Virus record (IMG/VR): IMGVR_UViG_3300036945_000312
Coordinates: 1-61,892 of that record
From: a virus
Length of the DNA: 61,892 nucleotides
Reading direction: 5' to 3' (one strand)
The first letter of the stretch is position 1; every line of letters begins with the position of its first letter. The notes under the pieces are model-generated. The model was given only the letters and a program-made list of their open reading frames with translations, was not told the origin of the DNA and ran no database searches. The position numbers and the translations under genes were made by a program. Shown piece by piece: positions 47,587 to 58,001 of this stretch.

Positions 47587-48465
47587 ATGTCTGAACTCAC
47601 ATTATTTAAATCCGGCGCTTCCCTCCCTGACTACCTCCGTGCTGACCCTGACGAGTTTACAAAACGCCTTGCTGGCGGCTCGACTGGCAAGACCATCTCC
47701 ATCAAAGGCGGCGTGTGGCGCATGATCGTCGGCGGCGAAGAGATTGCCAAGAACGAAGACCGCGCTATGAATCTGGTGGTGGTTAACGCTGCCCCCGCAG
47801 TGGCCCGTACTTACTACGAAGGTGTTTATGAAGAAGGTGCCGTTACCAGTCCTGCCTGCTTCTCTGCTGATGGCAAGATGCCAGATGCCACGATTAAAGC
47901 CCCGCAAGGTTCTTCCTGCGCTACCTGCAAACAGAACATCGCAGGTTCTGGACAGGGTGATTCTCGCGCTTGCCGCTTTAGTCAACGGTTCGCGGTAGCC
48001 CTTGAGGGCGATATTGGTGGTAACGTGTATCGCTTGCAACTCCCAGCCAAGTCTTTGTTTGGCCGCGCTGAAGGCGACAAGATGCCACTGCAAGCGTACG
48101 CTAAGTTCCTGTCCGGCCACGGGGTTCCTATGTCTGGTGTTGTGACGGAGGCGCGGTTCGATACTTCTGAAGCAGTTCCAGTTCTGAAGTTCCGGGCTAT
48201 CCGTCCGTTGACTCGGGAAGAGCTTACGATTGCCCGGGCACAAGGCGGCTCTGAGGATGCCGCACAAGCTATCGAGAGCAAGATGGTTATCAAGGATGCT
48301 CCGGTCCTTGCAGCCCTCCCCGCTACGTTTAGCAAGCCTGCGGCCCTGCCGGTTGCAGAGGAACCTGCGGCTCCCAAGAAGGTTTCCAAGAAGCCTGAGG
48401 TAGTTGCTACTCCTGCCAAAGATGTTAGCGCCATGTTGGACGAGTGGGGCTCTGACGATGAGTGA
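47587..48465 (+). CDS. Putative ssDNA-binding protein (292 aa)
   Basis: The body shows KGGVWRMIVGGEEIAKNEDR and a Cys-rich segment ASSCATCKQNIAG-type (Cys pairs, residues about 118-135), then beta-rich parts. The end is an Ala/Lys/Pro linker closing with MLDEWGSDDE, an acidic tail like those of ssDNA-binding proteins that recruit polymerase. The position between a helicase promoter and the primase supports it. The function is inferred. Confidence 0.5.
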   Translation: MSELTLFKSGASLPDYLRADPDEFTKRLAGGSTGKTISIKGGVWRMIVGGEEIAKNEDRAMNLVVVNAAPAVARTYYEGVYEEGAVTSPACFSADGKMPDATIKAPQGSSCATCKQNIAGSGQGDSRACRFSQRFAVALEGDIGGNVYRLQLPAKSLFGRAEGDKMPLQAYAKFLSGHGVPMSGVVTEARFDTSEAVPVLKFRAIRPLTREELTIARAQGGSEDAAQAIESKMVIKDAPVLAALPATFSKPAALPVAEEPAAPKKVSKKPEVVATPAKDVSAMLDEWGSDDE

Positions 48466-48706
48466 TGCCCGGGGTTATTCGTACTCGCTTGTGAAAGCGA
48501 TTCAAGCGGCTGACCCCGCCCTCTTGGGGGTCCAGCTTGCCGACTACTGCCTGCATCATGGGATTTCTGTAAGCACCGTAGCCCGTACCTTGGGGGTAAC
48601 CCGACAGACTGTGTACTCATGGTTCACCGGTACTTTCCGCCCAAGGGGTGTTGCCATAGAAAAAATTAACTCTTTTATGGCGGGTGAGCCGAAAGCACAG
48701 GCATAA
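48458..48706 (+). CDS. Small helix-turn-helix DNA-binding protein (82 aa)
   Basis: ATG 48458 overlaps the previous stop. Residues about 36-57 (ISVSTVARTLGVTRQTVYSW) form a clear helix-turn-helix, and FRPRGVAIEKINSF continues with a basic helix. It may regulate replication genes, and it is one of two candidates for a protein that binds the 14-bp palindrome. It is smaller than classical repressors. Confidence 0.8.
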   Translation: MSDARGYSYSLVKAIQAADPALLGVQLADYCLHHGISVSTVARTLGVTRQTVYSWFTGTFRPRGVAIEKINSFMAGEPKAQA

Positions 48707-48805
48707 TCCCGTCCCGGGGCTAGGAGAAGCTGATCCCTTCTCGACAAAGCGGAACACGGGCCGCTGCCCCACCTTTTACCCAAGAAATCCAGACCGTGAG
48801 GATGT

Positions 48806-51691
48806 GTGAATAATTCCTTCTATCAAGCTGTGCTGCCTCCTGAAGGTTTGTACTGTGCCCTGAGTATCAACAACGGCATAGTAATCCCAAGCTTTCACCC
48901 TACTATTCAAGACCTCTGCGACAGGGGCACCGTGCTACACGCACAGAACACCAACGTATTTTTTGCCCTAGCATCCTACATAGATGCTGCTGAAGGGCGT
49001 AAGGCTTCCAACGCAAATGCTCTCAGGTGTTTCTTCGTTGACATAGATTGCGGTGAGGGTAAACCCTATGCCGATCAAGCGGAAGGTGCGACCGCACTCC
49101 GGGCCTTCATTGCAACTACCGGGCTACCTACCCCGTATATAGTTAACTCAGGTCGGGGGCTTCATGTCTACTGGCCGTTCCATGAAGTACTTACGGTAGC
49201 TAAGTGGAAACCCTTAGCCAAGGCATTCAAACATCTCTGCGTTGAGCATAGGCTGGCGATTGACCTGACCGTAACTGCAGACCCTGCGCGGGTGCTTCGC
49301 ATGGTAGATACTTCTAACCATAAGGTTAGCCCACCAGTTCCCGTTTTGATTATGGTGGAGGGTGTAGTCAGCGATCTGGACACGCTTAAAGGACTGATGC
49401 CCCCAGTGATTGAAGAGATTGACTGGTCGGCTGCGAAGGGTGATGGCGTGGATGCTATGACCCGGGCACTGGCAGGGGGAGACTACCCAGCCTCTGAGTT
49501 CTCTAGGGTCGTGCGCCGTAGCCTACGAGGTACGGGCTGCGCTCAGATTGCCAATGCCGTACAGAACAGTGCCACCTTGGAGGAACCCCTGTGGCGGGCT
49601 GCGTTGTCTGTTGCATGGCGATGTACTGATGCGGAGACTGCGATCCATATTCTGTCTCGGGGCCATCCGGGATACTCCGCAGAGAACACCTTGCGGAAGG
49701 CTGAGAGTACGCAGGGGCCCATGACCTGTGAGTGGTACCGCTCGAACTACAGTGCAGCCTGCGCTGGGTGTACGCAACAAGTTACTAGCCCTATATCCCT
49801 TGGCCGGAAGGTTGAGGCAGCGGAAGCAGTCAACGATGTGTACCTTGTTGAACAGCAGTTGAACCCAGATAACGCAGAGATTGGGGCAACCACAAAGGTC
49901 CAAGTTGAAATCCCTGCCTATCCGTTCCCGTACTTCCGGGGCTTGCATGGTGGGGTCTACCTTAAGAGCAAGGACAAAGAATCTGGCGATCCTATTGAGA
50001 TAGAAATTTACAAGTATGACCTCTATCTAACCTCTAGGTTTTACGATTCCTCAGAGCAGGGGGATGGTGAAGGGGAGCTTGTGGGGGTTAACCTGCATAC
50101 GCCCCATGATGGCATTCGGAGATTCATAGCTCCGGTAACTCAACTACTGACTAAAGAGAAAATGCGCGACCTCTTGCTTAAGCACGGAGTAGTGGCGATC
50201 AATAAAGAACTGGATAACCTCATGGCATACCTTGCAGCATCAATTCGCAACCTGCAGAAATCATTTGCTTCTGACCGTACCCGGAACCAGATGGGATGGA
50301 CACCTGATGATAGTGGCTTCGTTGTTGGTGAGCTAGAGTACACAGCGCATGGGGTTCGCCTAGCACCTGCAGCTAGTGCCACTAAAGCAATGGCCCCCAA
50401 GCTGATGGCAAAGGGTACGCTTACTGCATGGTCAGCCGTGGCTAACTTCTACGACCGTCCGGGCATGGAGGCCCACGCACTCGCATTGTTCTTTGGCTTT
50501 GGCGCTCCCCTCCTGCGGCTTATCGGCGGCATGGAAGTACGTGGGGCTGCGATCAACCTCATGTCCAACAAGTCAGGCACGGGTAAGACTACGGCACAGA
50601 TGGTAATCAACTCCATCTTTGGGCACCCCAGCGAGTTGCTGATGAAGAAGACCGATACCGGCGTGTCCAAGATGCAGTGGCTGGGTACCCTGAATAGCAT
50701 AGCGGCGACGATGGATGAGGTCACCAACTACGGGGATGAGGAGCTATCCGAGTTGATCTACGACATTCCACAGGGACGGGGCAAGAACCGTATGGAGTCG
50801 CAGACTAACAAACTGCGGGTGAACAATACCTCATGGATGACATTCGTTATCATGTCCAGTAACTCCTCGCTGTATGACAAGTTGACCCGCCTTAAGAACA
50901 CATCAGACGGGGAGTTGCGTAGGCTTATCGAGCTTCGGGTTAGCCGCCCTACCGAGATTAGCAAGCAGGAGTCGGACATTATATTTGGGGCCTTGGCAGA
51001 GAACTACGGCGTTGCCGGACCTGTGTTTATGCAGTATGTCTTGAAGAACCGCGAGAAGGTAATGGCACAGCTTAAGAAGATTCAAGCGCGGGTAGACAAT
51101 GACCTGAACCTTACGCAAGCAGACCGGTTCTACTCTATCGTGCTAGCCTGTGCGTTTACCGGAGCTAGCATTTCCATGAAGTTGGGGTTGCACAAGATTG
51201 ATATCTCCCGTGTGTATGCCTATGCGCTACAAGTTGTTGGACAGATTCGGTCAGACATCATCGCCCCCGCAGCCGACAACACACTGGCTGCACAGGAAAC
51301 CCTGACTACCTATATCAACGAGAACCTGAACAACGCACTGGTTATCAACGGTGCGCGTATCCCGGGCATTGTTAACGCCCCCACACAGGCTCCACGGGGC
51401 CCCTTGCGTATTCGGTATGAGCCAGATACCCGAGAGCTATGGATTCCCGCTGCGGCACTCAAGGACTATTTCGTATCCCGGCAGGTGGACTTTCAGCAAG
51501 CTATCAAGGAGTTGGCCGAACGGCACATCCTTAAAAATGGCGGCGCAGCTATGACCAAGCGGATTGGGTCCGGGGCTATCGGTAGCTTTGACGCTATGGG
51601 TATCCGCTGCTACTGCATCGACGGTATTGCTGTAGGGCTGAATGAGGACACCTTTGCCGCAGATCATGGCGCGACCCTATCTAATACCTGA
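48806..51691 (+). CDS. PrimPol (AEP primase)-helicase, DUF927-type (961 aa)
   Basis: The start is GTG 48806 with GAGGAT before it. The N-terminal primase shows FVDIDCG (D79, D81), SGRGLH (115-120) and DLTVTADPARVLRM. A Cys pattern (C308, C319, C322) probably binds zinc. The C-terminal helicase has SNKSGTGKTTA (588-596) and an IAATMDEVTNY Walker B-like segment near 630. It makes primers and unwinds DNA at the fork. It replaces the bacterial DnaG/DnaB pair in this phage. Confidence 0.88.
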   Translation: MNNSFYQAVLPPEGLYCALSINNGIVIPSFHPTIQDLCDRGTVLHAQNTNVFFALASYIDAAEGRKASNANALRCFFVDIDCGEGKPYADQAEGATALRAFIATTGLPTPYIVNSGRGLHVYWPFHEVLTVAKWKPLAKAFKHLCVEHRLAIDLTVTADPARVLRMVDTSNHKVSPPVPVLIMVEGVVSDLDTLKGLMPPVIEEIDWSAAKGDGVDAMTRALAGGDYPASEFSRVVRRSLRGTGCAQIANAVQNSATLEEPLWRAALSVAWRCTDAETAIHILSRGHPGYSAENTLRKAESTQGPMTCEWYRSNYSAACAGCTQQVTSPISLGRKVEAAEAVNDVYLVEQQLNPDNAEIGATTKVQVEIPAYPFPYFRGLHGGVYLKSKDKESGDPIEIEIYKYDLYLTSRFYDSSEQGDGEGELVGVNLHTPHDGIRRFIAPVTQLLTKEKMRDLLLKHGVVAINKELDNLMAYLAASIRNLQKSFASDRTRNQMGWTPDDSGFVVGELEYTAHGVRLAPAASATKAMAPKLMAKGTLTAWSAVANFYDRPGMEAHALALFFGFGAPLLRLIGGMEVRGAAINLMSNKSGTGKTTAQMVINSIFGHPSELLMKKTDTGVSKMQWLGTLNSIAATMDEVTNYGDEELSELIYDIPQGRGKNRMESQTNKLRVNNTSWMTFVIMSSNSSLYDKLTRLKNTSDGELRRLIELRVSRPTEISKQESDIIFGALAENYGVAGPVFMQYVLKNREKVMAQLKKIQARVDNDLNLTQADRFYSIVLACAFTGASISMKLGLHKIDISRVYAYALQVVGQIRSDIIAPAADNTLAAQETLTTYINENLNNALVINGARIPGIVNAPTQAPRGPLRIRYEPDTRELWIPAAALKDYFVSRQVDFQQAIKELAERHILKNGGAAMTKRIGSGAIGSFDAMGIRCYCIDGIAVGLNEDTFAADHGATLSNT

Positions 51692-51905
51692 CAAGGTTCG
51701 GTTCATCCATGTGTACGGAGTGCCGTACTACATCCCGTGGGAGGGCCTACTCCCCGGGTACTCTGTATTTCTTAAGACTACGGCAAATGCAAGTGAGGTC
51801 CGCAAGCTGCTAAAGCCCGCAGAGCGACACTTCCGGATACTATTGAAAGCGCACAACCGGGTAGAGTTTGGCTACTACGGTGTGCGTATCTGGCGACTAG
51901 CCTAA
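51666..51905 (+). CDS. Small basic protein (79 aa)
   Basis: ATG 51666 overlaps the primase end. MARPYLIPDKVRFIHVYGVP, then YSVFLKTTANASEVRKLLKP and GYYGVRIWRLA form a beta-rich basic domain. It ends against the convergent polyvalent gene, whose stop it overlaps by nine bases. It may bind DNA. Confidence 0.6.
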   Translation: MARPYLIPDKVRFIHVYGVPYYIPWEGLLPGYSVFLKTTANASEVRKLLKPAERHFRILLKAHNRVEFGYYGVRIWRLA

Positions 51906-54900
51906 GGCTTTAGTTCGCATCATCTTGATATTGGCTTCCTGTCGTTGCAGGAACTGCCGCTCTATTATCTTAAGGCGACGTACTTCAGCTTCTTTCTTTG
52001 CCTTGTCCCAATCAGTACGTGAACTGGTTGTGGATATCGCCGTTCGCACTTCACCCAGTTGCCTTTGAATGTCTCCTACGGCTTCGCGGTATTGCAGCAG
52101 CTTAGTATTTTTTGTGAAGTACTCTTTAGCTTCTGGAATGCGCCCAAGACTTTCTAGTTTACGTACAGTAACTACAGCGGTATCAACTTGTTTAGCTAGA
52201 TCATAGAAATCATTTTTGATCTGCGAATCAAACTCTTTAACGGCAATCCTACCCATACCGGGCACAGCGGCTACCGTATCCCGTATGGACTCGGAAGGCT
52301 TGTTACCTACTAAACTATTGGACATTAGCATTACGGCCCCGCCGTACATACCCAGCATACCCCTGAGGAAGTAATCGAGCTTAACGGGAGATATACCTTG
52401 CGACTCTATGCCAGCAGACTCTAGCAACCGCTTGGAAGTCTCACCAATAAATTTAGACGCCTCACTGGTAGAAGCCGCAGCCTGCAGATAACTCTCTTGC
52501 TTTTCCAGACCCTGCCCGACGATAGGACGTTGGGTAAAGAAACTGTAGTTTGTAGCCAGTTCTGTAGCTACCTTAATGGGCTGGGCTACAGGCATAGGCC
52601 CTGAAATCAACGAGTTAATTACTACGTCTCTAACAGTCTTACTGAGCTTTGCGGGATCATCTGCGTACTTGCTAGCGTATTGACGGAACAGGGTTTCCGC
52701 AAAGAACTTGGGTAGGGTAAAGATATCGGGCCGCATGGGGATTCCCCACCCGTGCATACCGGGGAGGGTCAGCTTAGAAGCCTGTTCAGCCCGTGACATT
52801 TTCTCGTAGTCCTCGTCACCTACATTAGCCGCAGCCATTAGGAACGATATACCTGCCAACCACGCCATGTTGCTAAGTAGGGACTTCTTAGCCTGCGTTC
52901 TATCTCCCGGCGAAATACCTTCAGAGCTAATTACTTTTAGGGCAGCGCGGGTAGCCGCTAAGAATGAGTTAAAGAACACCACATTCCGGGCAACTTGAGT
53001 TAACCCCTCATTGCCTAAACGAGTACGGAAATTAATAATCTCAAACGCTTTCTCAATAGCTTCAGCTTCGGTAAGTCCCGCATCTCTAGCCGCGAGATAC
53101 ACAGCTTGGCGAACCGAGTTATCCGCTCCCATGTTTATGTCTTGCATGAGGTTCTGGTACTTACCCCATGTAGATAACTTCCGAAGCCCTGCCTCTACCT
53201 CCGCATTAGTGCGATGCGTCATAGCGTTGTAGTCGCTAACTCCCACAGCGCCGTATTCCCGCAAGGTCTCTCGTGCTTGGCTCTTACCCGTCATAGTACG
53301 TACCGCCTCTGCCATTGCAGTTAGTGGTATTTTGAATGCGTACTTAGGTTTTAGCCCTGCTATAAACACGGCACTGATGGAGTCCATTGCAACCTGATAT
53401 ACCGGAAACAATGGGAAGTTTGTAATGGAGGCTCTAAATATATTGTTAGTCGCATCCAGCATACCGCCAATAAACGGAATAGTAGCGCGACCAAAAGCTT
53501 CCATTCCCCGGAATACGCCCGCCTTAGCAGCACTCTCAAACTCCAGATACTTAGTCGTACCGTTCTCCAGATAGGACACGGTACGGTCTGCGGCTCCCTT
53601 TGCGGGAGTATCTACTCGACGTACTTCCGTATCTGGCAGGAACTCTAGGGACGCTTGTGCAAGCTCTTGAGCTTTTTGATTAGCAACCGCACTACGAATA
53701 CTATACGCAGCCCAATTACTGAAGTTGTCTACTACATCATGCACATCTCGCAGGGACCCCTTGAACGCTTGTTCTTTAGCCTTTACCTGCAAGCCTTTTA
53801 CAAACTTGTTGAACCCAGACGCAATAGTTTCGCTCTCTGCAAACTCCCGGTTAAACGGTACCCACTCTGCGTTGTCCAGCATCCACTGTCCATGCTCTTC
53901 AGACCAGACCCCGGTTTTCTGCAACAGGTCTCGAATCCAGCTACGCATCTCTTGCTTAATGTCGTCAATCTTTTGAATCTCCGGCATTGTTTGAAATAGC
54001 TTCAACCCCTCGGTAATCTGATCGGGCTCCATGTGGAACACAAGAGCTTCCGCTTTATCTTGGAGCTTCTTAGCTCCCTCTTTTTTACCCGCAGCCTCTA
54101 GCGTAGCTGCGTCAGCCAACATCTTGTCACGGGCTTTGTACAACGCTTCCATACGCTTAGACTCTAGGGCGGTACTAGCGTAGTACCGGGCCTCCGGCAA
54201 CGTAAGGCCGTACGCCTCCATCATCTTCCCGTATTCAGCGTTTATAGCCTTCAGGTTAGCATCAGACTTTGTAGTCTGGAACTTATACGTAGCTTCGTTG
54301 TACTTGAGCCCGCCTGTTTGCAGAGCTTCATCTGCTACGGCTCCTGCATGGGATGCCTGCGACAAACTCAACTGCAGCAGCAGATCGGTAGCTTCGCCTT
54401 CCGGCATAGTGGCACGCGCTTCCTCACGCACAGCCCGCTTCAAAGGTTCGCTAGCGTCAAGGGCATCAGCCGCACGATCCGCAAAAGTTTTAACCCACGA
54501 CTCACCTTGCTTACGCTTAGGAACGAAACCCGCAATGGTTTCTTTGACTCGTTCAGGGAAGCTACGGCTATCCTCTTCCGGCAAGGTGCGCCCCATTGCA
54601 GTCAGCGTATCTTCGGCGTCTTGTGCAGCCTGTGATTTAACAGGAGGAGCCTTTGGGGCCCCGAAAAATACTTTTCCAGCCTGCTTCTTCGCTTGCGGGA
54701 ATTCTTTCTTACCGGTAGCCTTGGCCTGTTTGGCTTCCGCTTTAGCTTGTTTAGCGGCTTCTGCAGCGTCCCGTTTGGCTAGGGCATCCGCCTGACGTTT
54801 AGCTTGTTCAGCCTTAATACGAGTAGTCTTAGCAGCTTTTAATGCCGATAGTTCTTCTTCGGTTTGCAGTCCCCGTCCGATAGACGGGCCTGATATATCC

Positions 54901-57900
54901 CACGGGCCCTTTGCAACTTTTGGGGCTTTTGCAGGAGCTTCCTCTTGCACAATATCTGGGGCTCCGGGTTTGACCAGAGCGCCAAACATTCCTCCTGTAG
55001 GTGCTAGTGCAGCGGGAGTTGGTCTTTTAGGCGCTACAGTAGCGGGCTTGACAGGTTCTGGCTTGACAGGTTCTGGCTTGACGGATGCCGCAGGTTTTGC
55101 GGGCGCTTTTGCTTCGGCTGTAGGCTGTGTAGTCCACGTAATCGGCAGGGTTCCTGTAGGCGTAGTACCTCTCCGTACATACTGCACAGAGCCATCAGGC
55201 AGCGTAGTCTTGGTGAACTCCGAATTTAGAATACGTCGCGTAGCCGGTAACGGAGTAAACTTTGCAGGGTTTTTAACAGTTACAGAATTTACTGCTTTAG
55301 GAGCAACTACGTCCGTACGAAACTCTTGCCCCGTAGCTTCTGAAGTACCGGGTTTGCTATGGAGTTTACCGCTAATTGAGTTAGGTCGAAATTCAATAAA
55401 AACACCCGCGTTCCCTTGCTGTCCTAGTGCTAAGTCAGCGTTGTCCGAAACGAATACTTGATTTAGCTCAAACCGTTTGTCATGGCTCAGCAAGCTTTCT
55501 AGGCCTTGCGTATTTGTTTCATGGTATGTGGACTTGTCCCGCGCAACAACTTTTGGGGTAATACCGCCCGGGCCTACAGAAAACCGTTTTATCGAATCTA
55601 CATCCGGCGCAGTAGTTTCAGGTTTCAGTGCAGGGGTAGCTGATCCTTCAACTCCAGTTCCTGTGCTAGCAGGTGGTTCAACAGGTGCCAGTCCGAGTCC
55701 GACAGTTTCCGTAGGCTGCGCGGGGGCAACGGCTGCGGCGGGCTGAACGGGTGCTGGTTGGGCAGGTGCGACAGGTTGAACAGGTGCAGCCACGCTAGGC
55801 TGACCTCCTCCGGGCTCAACGGCTTGGTTAACTGCAGTCGGCGGGGCACTCGGGGGTTGAACATTGGTAGGCTCCGGAGGGATAGCTTTGAACTCGGGAC
55901 GAGCTAAATACCTGTCAATATTAGCCTGAATTCCGGGGCTTTTACCCGGGCGATACAACTCCAAGTCCCGCTTTATCTGCACGGCGCTGGCAGGGTCCGC
56001 GATATCCATCCCCGCAATGGGAGCCTTGCGGATAACCGCAGTAGGGCCAATACCCAAAGCTTTAAACGTATCAGGGCCTAGGACCGCAGGGGCAGTTTCA
56101 GGAGTGTAGACCGTAGGCGCAGGGCGCAGGATGGGTTCTGGAACAGGAGGAGCGACAGTTTTTGTCGCCTCGGGTACTAGGAGTTGCCGTTGACTCGCAT
56201 ACTCAGCCGGAAGTTCAAAATTCTGCGAAGGCAGTACGCCAAATTCGGCATCCTTAGCTACTAAAGGATGGGTAGCTGGAAGATCAACATAAAAAACATT
56301 TCCATTTGCCTTACTTGCCCATCCTTTAGCATTTTGTAAATCGCTAGTAAACCACAAGGGCCCAGTTTGCCCCGCGTCAACCCCCCCATGATAGACCCGT
56401 ACAGTATTTGCAGGGGGCGGAGGAGTTACTACGGGAGCGACAGTTTTTGTCGCCTCGGGGGTAGTTGTTGGCTTTCCTTCAGGAGTACGGCGCAACGGTA
56501 GTCGTTGCTGACCCATAGCCTCAAGCTCCTGTGGAGTGCGAGTAAGACCCGCATCCTGCATATTCTCGGTGGTTAAGTCAACTCCGCCGATCAGGTCTCC
56601 GACTGTGGGGGCCGCTTCATCGGGAGCAGGAGCAAGGGGCTTGCCAAACAAGTCAAGCTGTGGGGCCAGTTCGCCCTCGGGCATAGCGGCCCGCATCTCT
56701 ACTTGCTGCATTTCAGTGGTAGGCGGGGTACTTGGAACTTCGGGGGCTTCGGTTACTTTTGCCGCCGCCGCCGCTGCAGCAGCGTCCTCACGCTGCTTGG
56801 TAAGGTACGCTATATTTTGGGTTTTTAGCTCTGCCTGAATAGCTTGTTGTTGCGCTCGTATTTCTGGCGTCTGCGGAGCTTTCTTAAGGGTTTCCCCTAG
56901 TATCGTTAGCTCTCCGTAGCCTAAGGTTGATAGGTCTGGTAATGGCGCAGGAGCCACGGGCGCAGGAGGAGACGCTGCGGAATATCTAGGGCCTGTAGGC
57001 GCACGAGGTTGGGTAGGCGCAGCCGCAGCAGGACCCCCACGTTCTGTATATGCACTAACAGGGCCCGCAGCTAGGGCTCCGGATAGGGCTCCCGTAGTCG
57101 TCTCGCCCACTACACCCTGCATTGTGGGCGTTGGTACTCCTGCTTCAGTCAACGCAATGTTTGTAGCCGCTCGTCCTTGCCCGCCTTGAATCGCCTCGGG
57201 AATAGCTTCTTTACCGACTGCGGTAGCTACTCGGGTTCCATACCCACTAGCAGCTTTACGAGCGGTGTCCTCTGCAATTTTACTGGCGGTCTGCTTGCCA
57301 AACAGGCTAGTCAGATTCTTCTCTAATCCGGTACCTCCGGCAATTGCCCCAATACCCCCCGCAGCCAAAATACCGCCCCAGTTCTTCCCCAAATATTCTT
57401 GGGATTGCAGTGCCTGTTGCTTGGCGATCTTTTCTGGGACGCCCCTATCGGTCAATTCCTTTTGAACTTCTTCATAGATATTGCCTTTGACCTCACCCGC
57501 ACCTTGCAGCGCACCTAAGGCATATTTAGCTCCAATACCCACTGCAGCAGCCAATGCTAGCGGAGCGCCTAGGGAAGCCCCAAGAGCCGCAGCCCCTAAG
57601 CCTGCAGCTACCGGAAGGATCGAAGAGCCTAGGCCCTGTGCAGCCGTAAGCACGGGGGCCGCTGCAACATTCTTACCTGCCGTAAGTATTTCTTGCCCTA
57701 CGTTACCAGACTTAGCCGCAGCTTTGGTTTGCTCTGCTTGACGTTTAATCTCTGCTTGCCGCTCGGGTGTTAGCTTTGTACCAAGCCACTTCTGCAGTTC
57801 ACCCAGAGATTCCGCAGGTGCAACTTCCGCACCAAAGCCCTGTAGCGTTGACCTGCCCGCTCCCACTAAACCTTGTAAAGCTGTTAGGGCCGTATCCGAT

Positions 57901-58001
57901 ATAGAGCTTGGCGCAGCCCCAGTGGAGGGGGCGTTTAATTCAGGGGCAGATGCCCATGCAGGGGTTTCACTAGAAACTTCCGGGGCATCATTCCAACTCA
58001 T
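51897..58001 (-). CDS. Large polyvalent virion protein (2034 aa)
   Basis: N-terminal Gly/Ala-rich hydrophobic helices (about 110-240) are followed by a Pro-rich middle. Two ADP-ribosyltransferase-like segments lie near residues 533 (VRVYHGGVDAG, LWFTSDLQNA) and 823 (TYHETNTQGL, VFVSDNADLA). A very long helical part has a conserved-looking end (about 1280-1800, LMQDINMGADNSVRQAVYLA and VFFNSFLAATRAA) of the LPD38 type. Such proteins are injected with the DNA and act on host targets or the ejection channel. It overlaps the convergent primase-side gene by nine bases and continues the late operon (TAATG). Confidence 0.75.
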   Translation of the reverse strand: MSWNDAPEVSSETPAWASAPELNAPSTGAAPSSISDTALTALQGLVGAGRSTLQGFGAEVAPAESLGELQKWLGTKLTPERQAEIKRQAEQTKAAAKSGNVGQEILTAGKNVAAAPVLTAAQGLGSSILPVAAGLGAAALGASLGAPLALAAAVGIGAKYALGALQGAGEVKGNIYEEVQKELTDRGVPEKIAKQQALQSQEYLGKNWGGILAAGGIGAIAGGTGLEKNLTSLFGKQTASKIAEDTARKAASGYGTRVATAVGKEAIPEAIQGGQGRAATNIALTEAGVPTPTMQGVVGETTTGALSGALAAGPVSAYTERGGPAAAAPTQPRAPTGPRYSAASPPAPVAPAPLPDLSTLGYGELTILGETLKKAPQTPEIRAQQQAIQAELKTQNIAYLTKQREDAAAAAAAAKVTEAPEVPSTPPTTEMQQVEMRAAMPEGELAPQLDLFGKPLAPAPDEAAPTVGDLIGGVDLTTENMQDAGLTRTPQELEAMGQQRLPLRRTPEGKPTTTPEATKTVAPVVTPPPPANTVRVYHGGVDAGQTGPLWFTSDLQNAKGWASKANGNVFYVDLPATHPLVAKDAEFGVLPSQNFELPAEYASQRQLLVPEATKTVAPPVPEPILRPAPTVYTPETAPAVLGPDTFKALGIGPTAVIRKAPIAGMDIADPASAVQIKRDLELYRPGKSPGIQANIDRYLARPEFKAIPPEPTNVQPPSAPPTAVNQAVEPGGGQPSVAAPVQPVAPAQPAPVQPAAAVAPAQPTETVGLGLAPVEPPASTGTGVEGSATPALKPETTAPDVDSIKRFSVGPGGITPKVVARDKSTYHETNTQGLESLLSHDKRFELNQVFVSDNADLALGQQGNAGVFIEFRPNSISGKLHSKPGTSEATGQEFRTDVVAPKAVNSVTVKNPAKFTPLPATRRILNSEFTKTTLPDGSVQYVRRGTTPTGTLPITWTTQPTAEAKAPAKPAASVKPEPVKPEPVKPATVAPKRPTPAALAPTGGMFGALVKPGAPDIVQEEAPAKAPKVAKGPWDISGPSIGRGLQTEEELSALKAAKTTRIKAEQAKRQADALAKRDAAEAAKQAKAEAKQAKATGKKEFPQAKKQAGKVFFGAPKAPPVKSQAAQDAEDTLTAMGRTLPEEDSRSFPERVKETIAGFVPKRKQGESWVKTFADRAADALDASEPLKRAVREEARATMPEGEATDLLLQLSLSQASHAGAVADEALQTGGLKYNEATYKFQTTKSDANLKAINAEYGKMMEAYGLTLPEARYYASTALESKRMEALYKARDKMLADAATLEAAGKKEGAKKLQDKAEALVFHMEPDQITEGLKLFQTMPEIQKIDDIKQEMRSWIRDLLQKTGVWSEEHGQWMLDNAEWVPFNREFAESETIASGFNKFVKGLQVKAKEQAFKGSLRDVHDVVDNFSNWAAYSIRSAVANQKAQELAQASLEFLPDTEVRRVDTPAKGAADRTVSYLENGTTKYLEFESAAKAGVFRGMEAFGRATIPFIGGMLDATNNIFRASITNFPLFPVYQVAMDSISAVFIAGLKPKYAFKIPLTAMAEAVRTMTGKSQARETLREYGAVGVSDYNAMTHRTNAEVEAGLRKLSTWGKYQNLMQDINMGADNSVRQAVYLAARDAGLTEAEAIEKAFEIINFRTRLGNEGLTQVARNVVFFNSFLAATRAALKVISSEGISPGDRTQAKKSLLSNMAWLAGISFLMAAANVGDEDYEKMSRAEQASKLTLPGMHGWGIPMRPDIFTLPKFFAETLFRQYASKYADDPAKLSKTVRDVVINSLISGPMPVAQPIKVATELATNYSFFTQRPIVGQGLEKQESYLQAAASTSEASKFIGETSKRLLESAGIESQGISPVKLDYFLRGMLGMYGGAVMLMSNSLVGNKPSESIRDTVAAVPGMGRIAVKEFDSQIKNDFYDLAKQVDTAVVTVRKLESLGRIPEAKEYFTKNTKLLQYREAVGDIQRQLGEVRTAISTTSSRTDWDKAKKEAEVRRLKIIERQFLQRQEANIKMMRTKALG

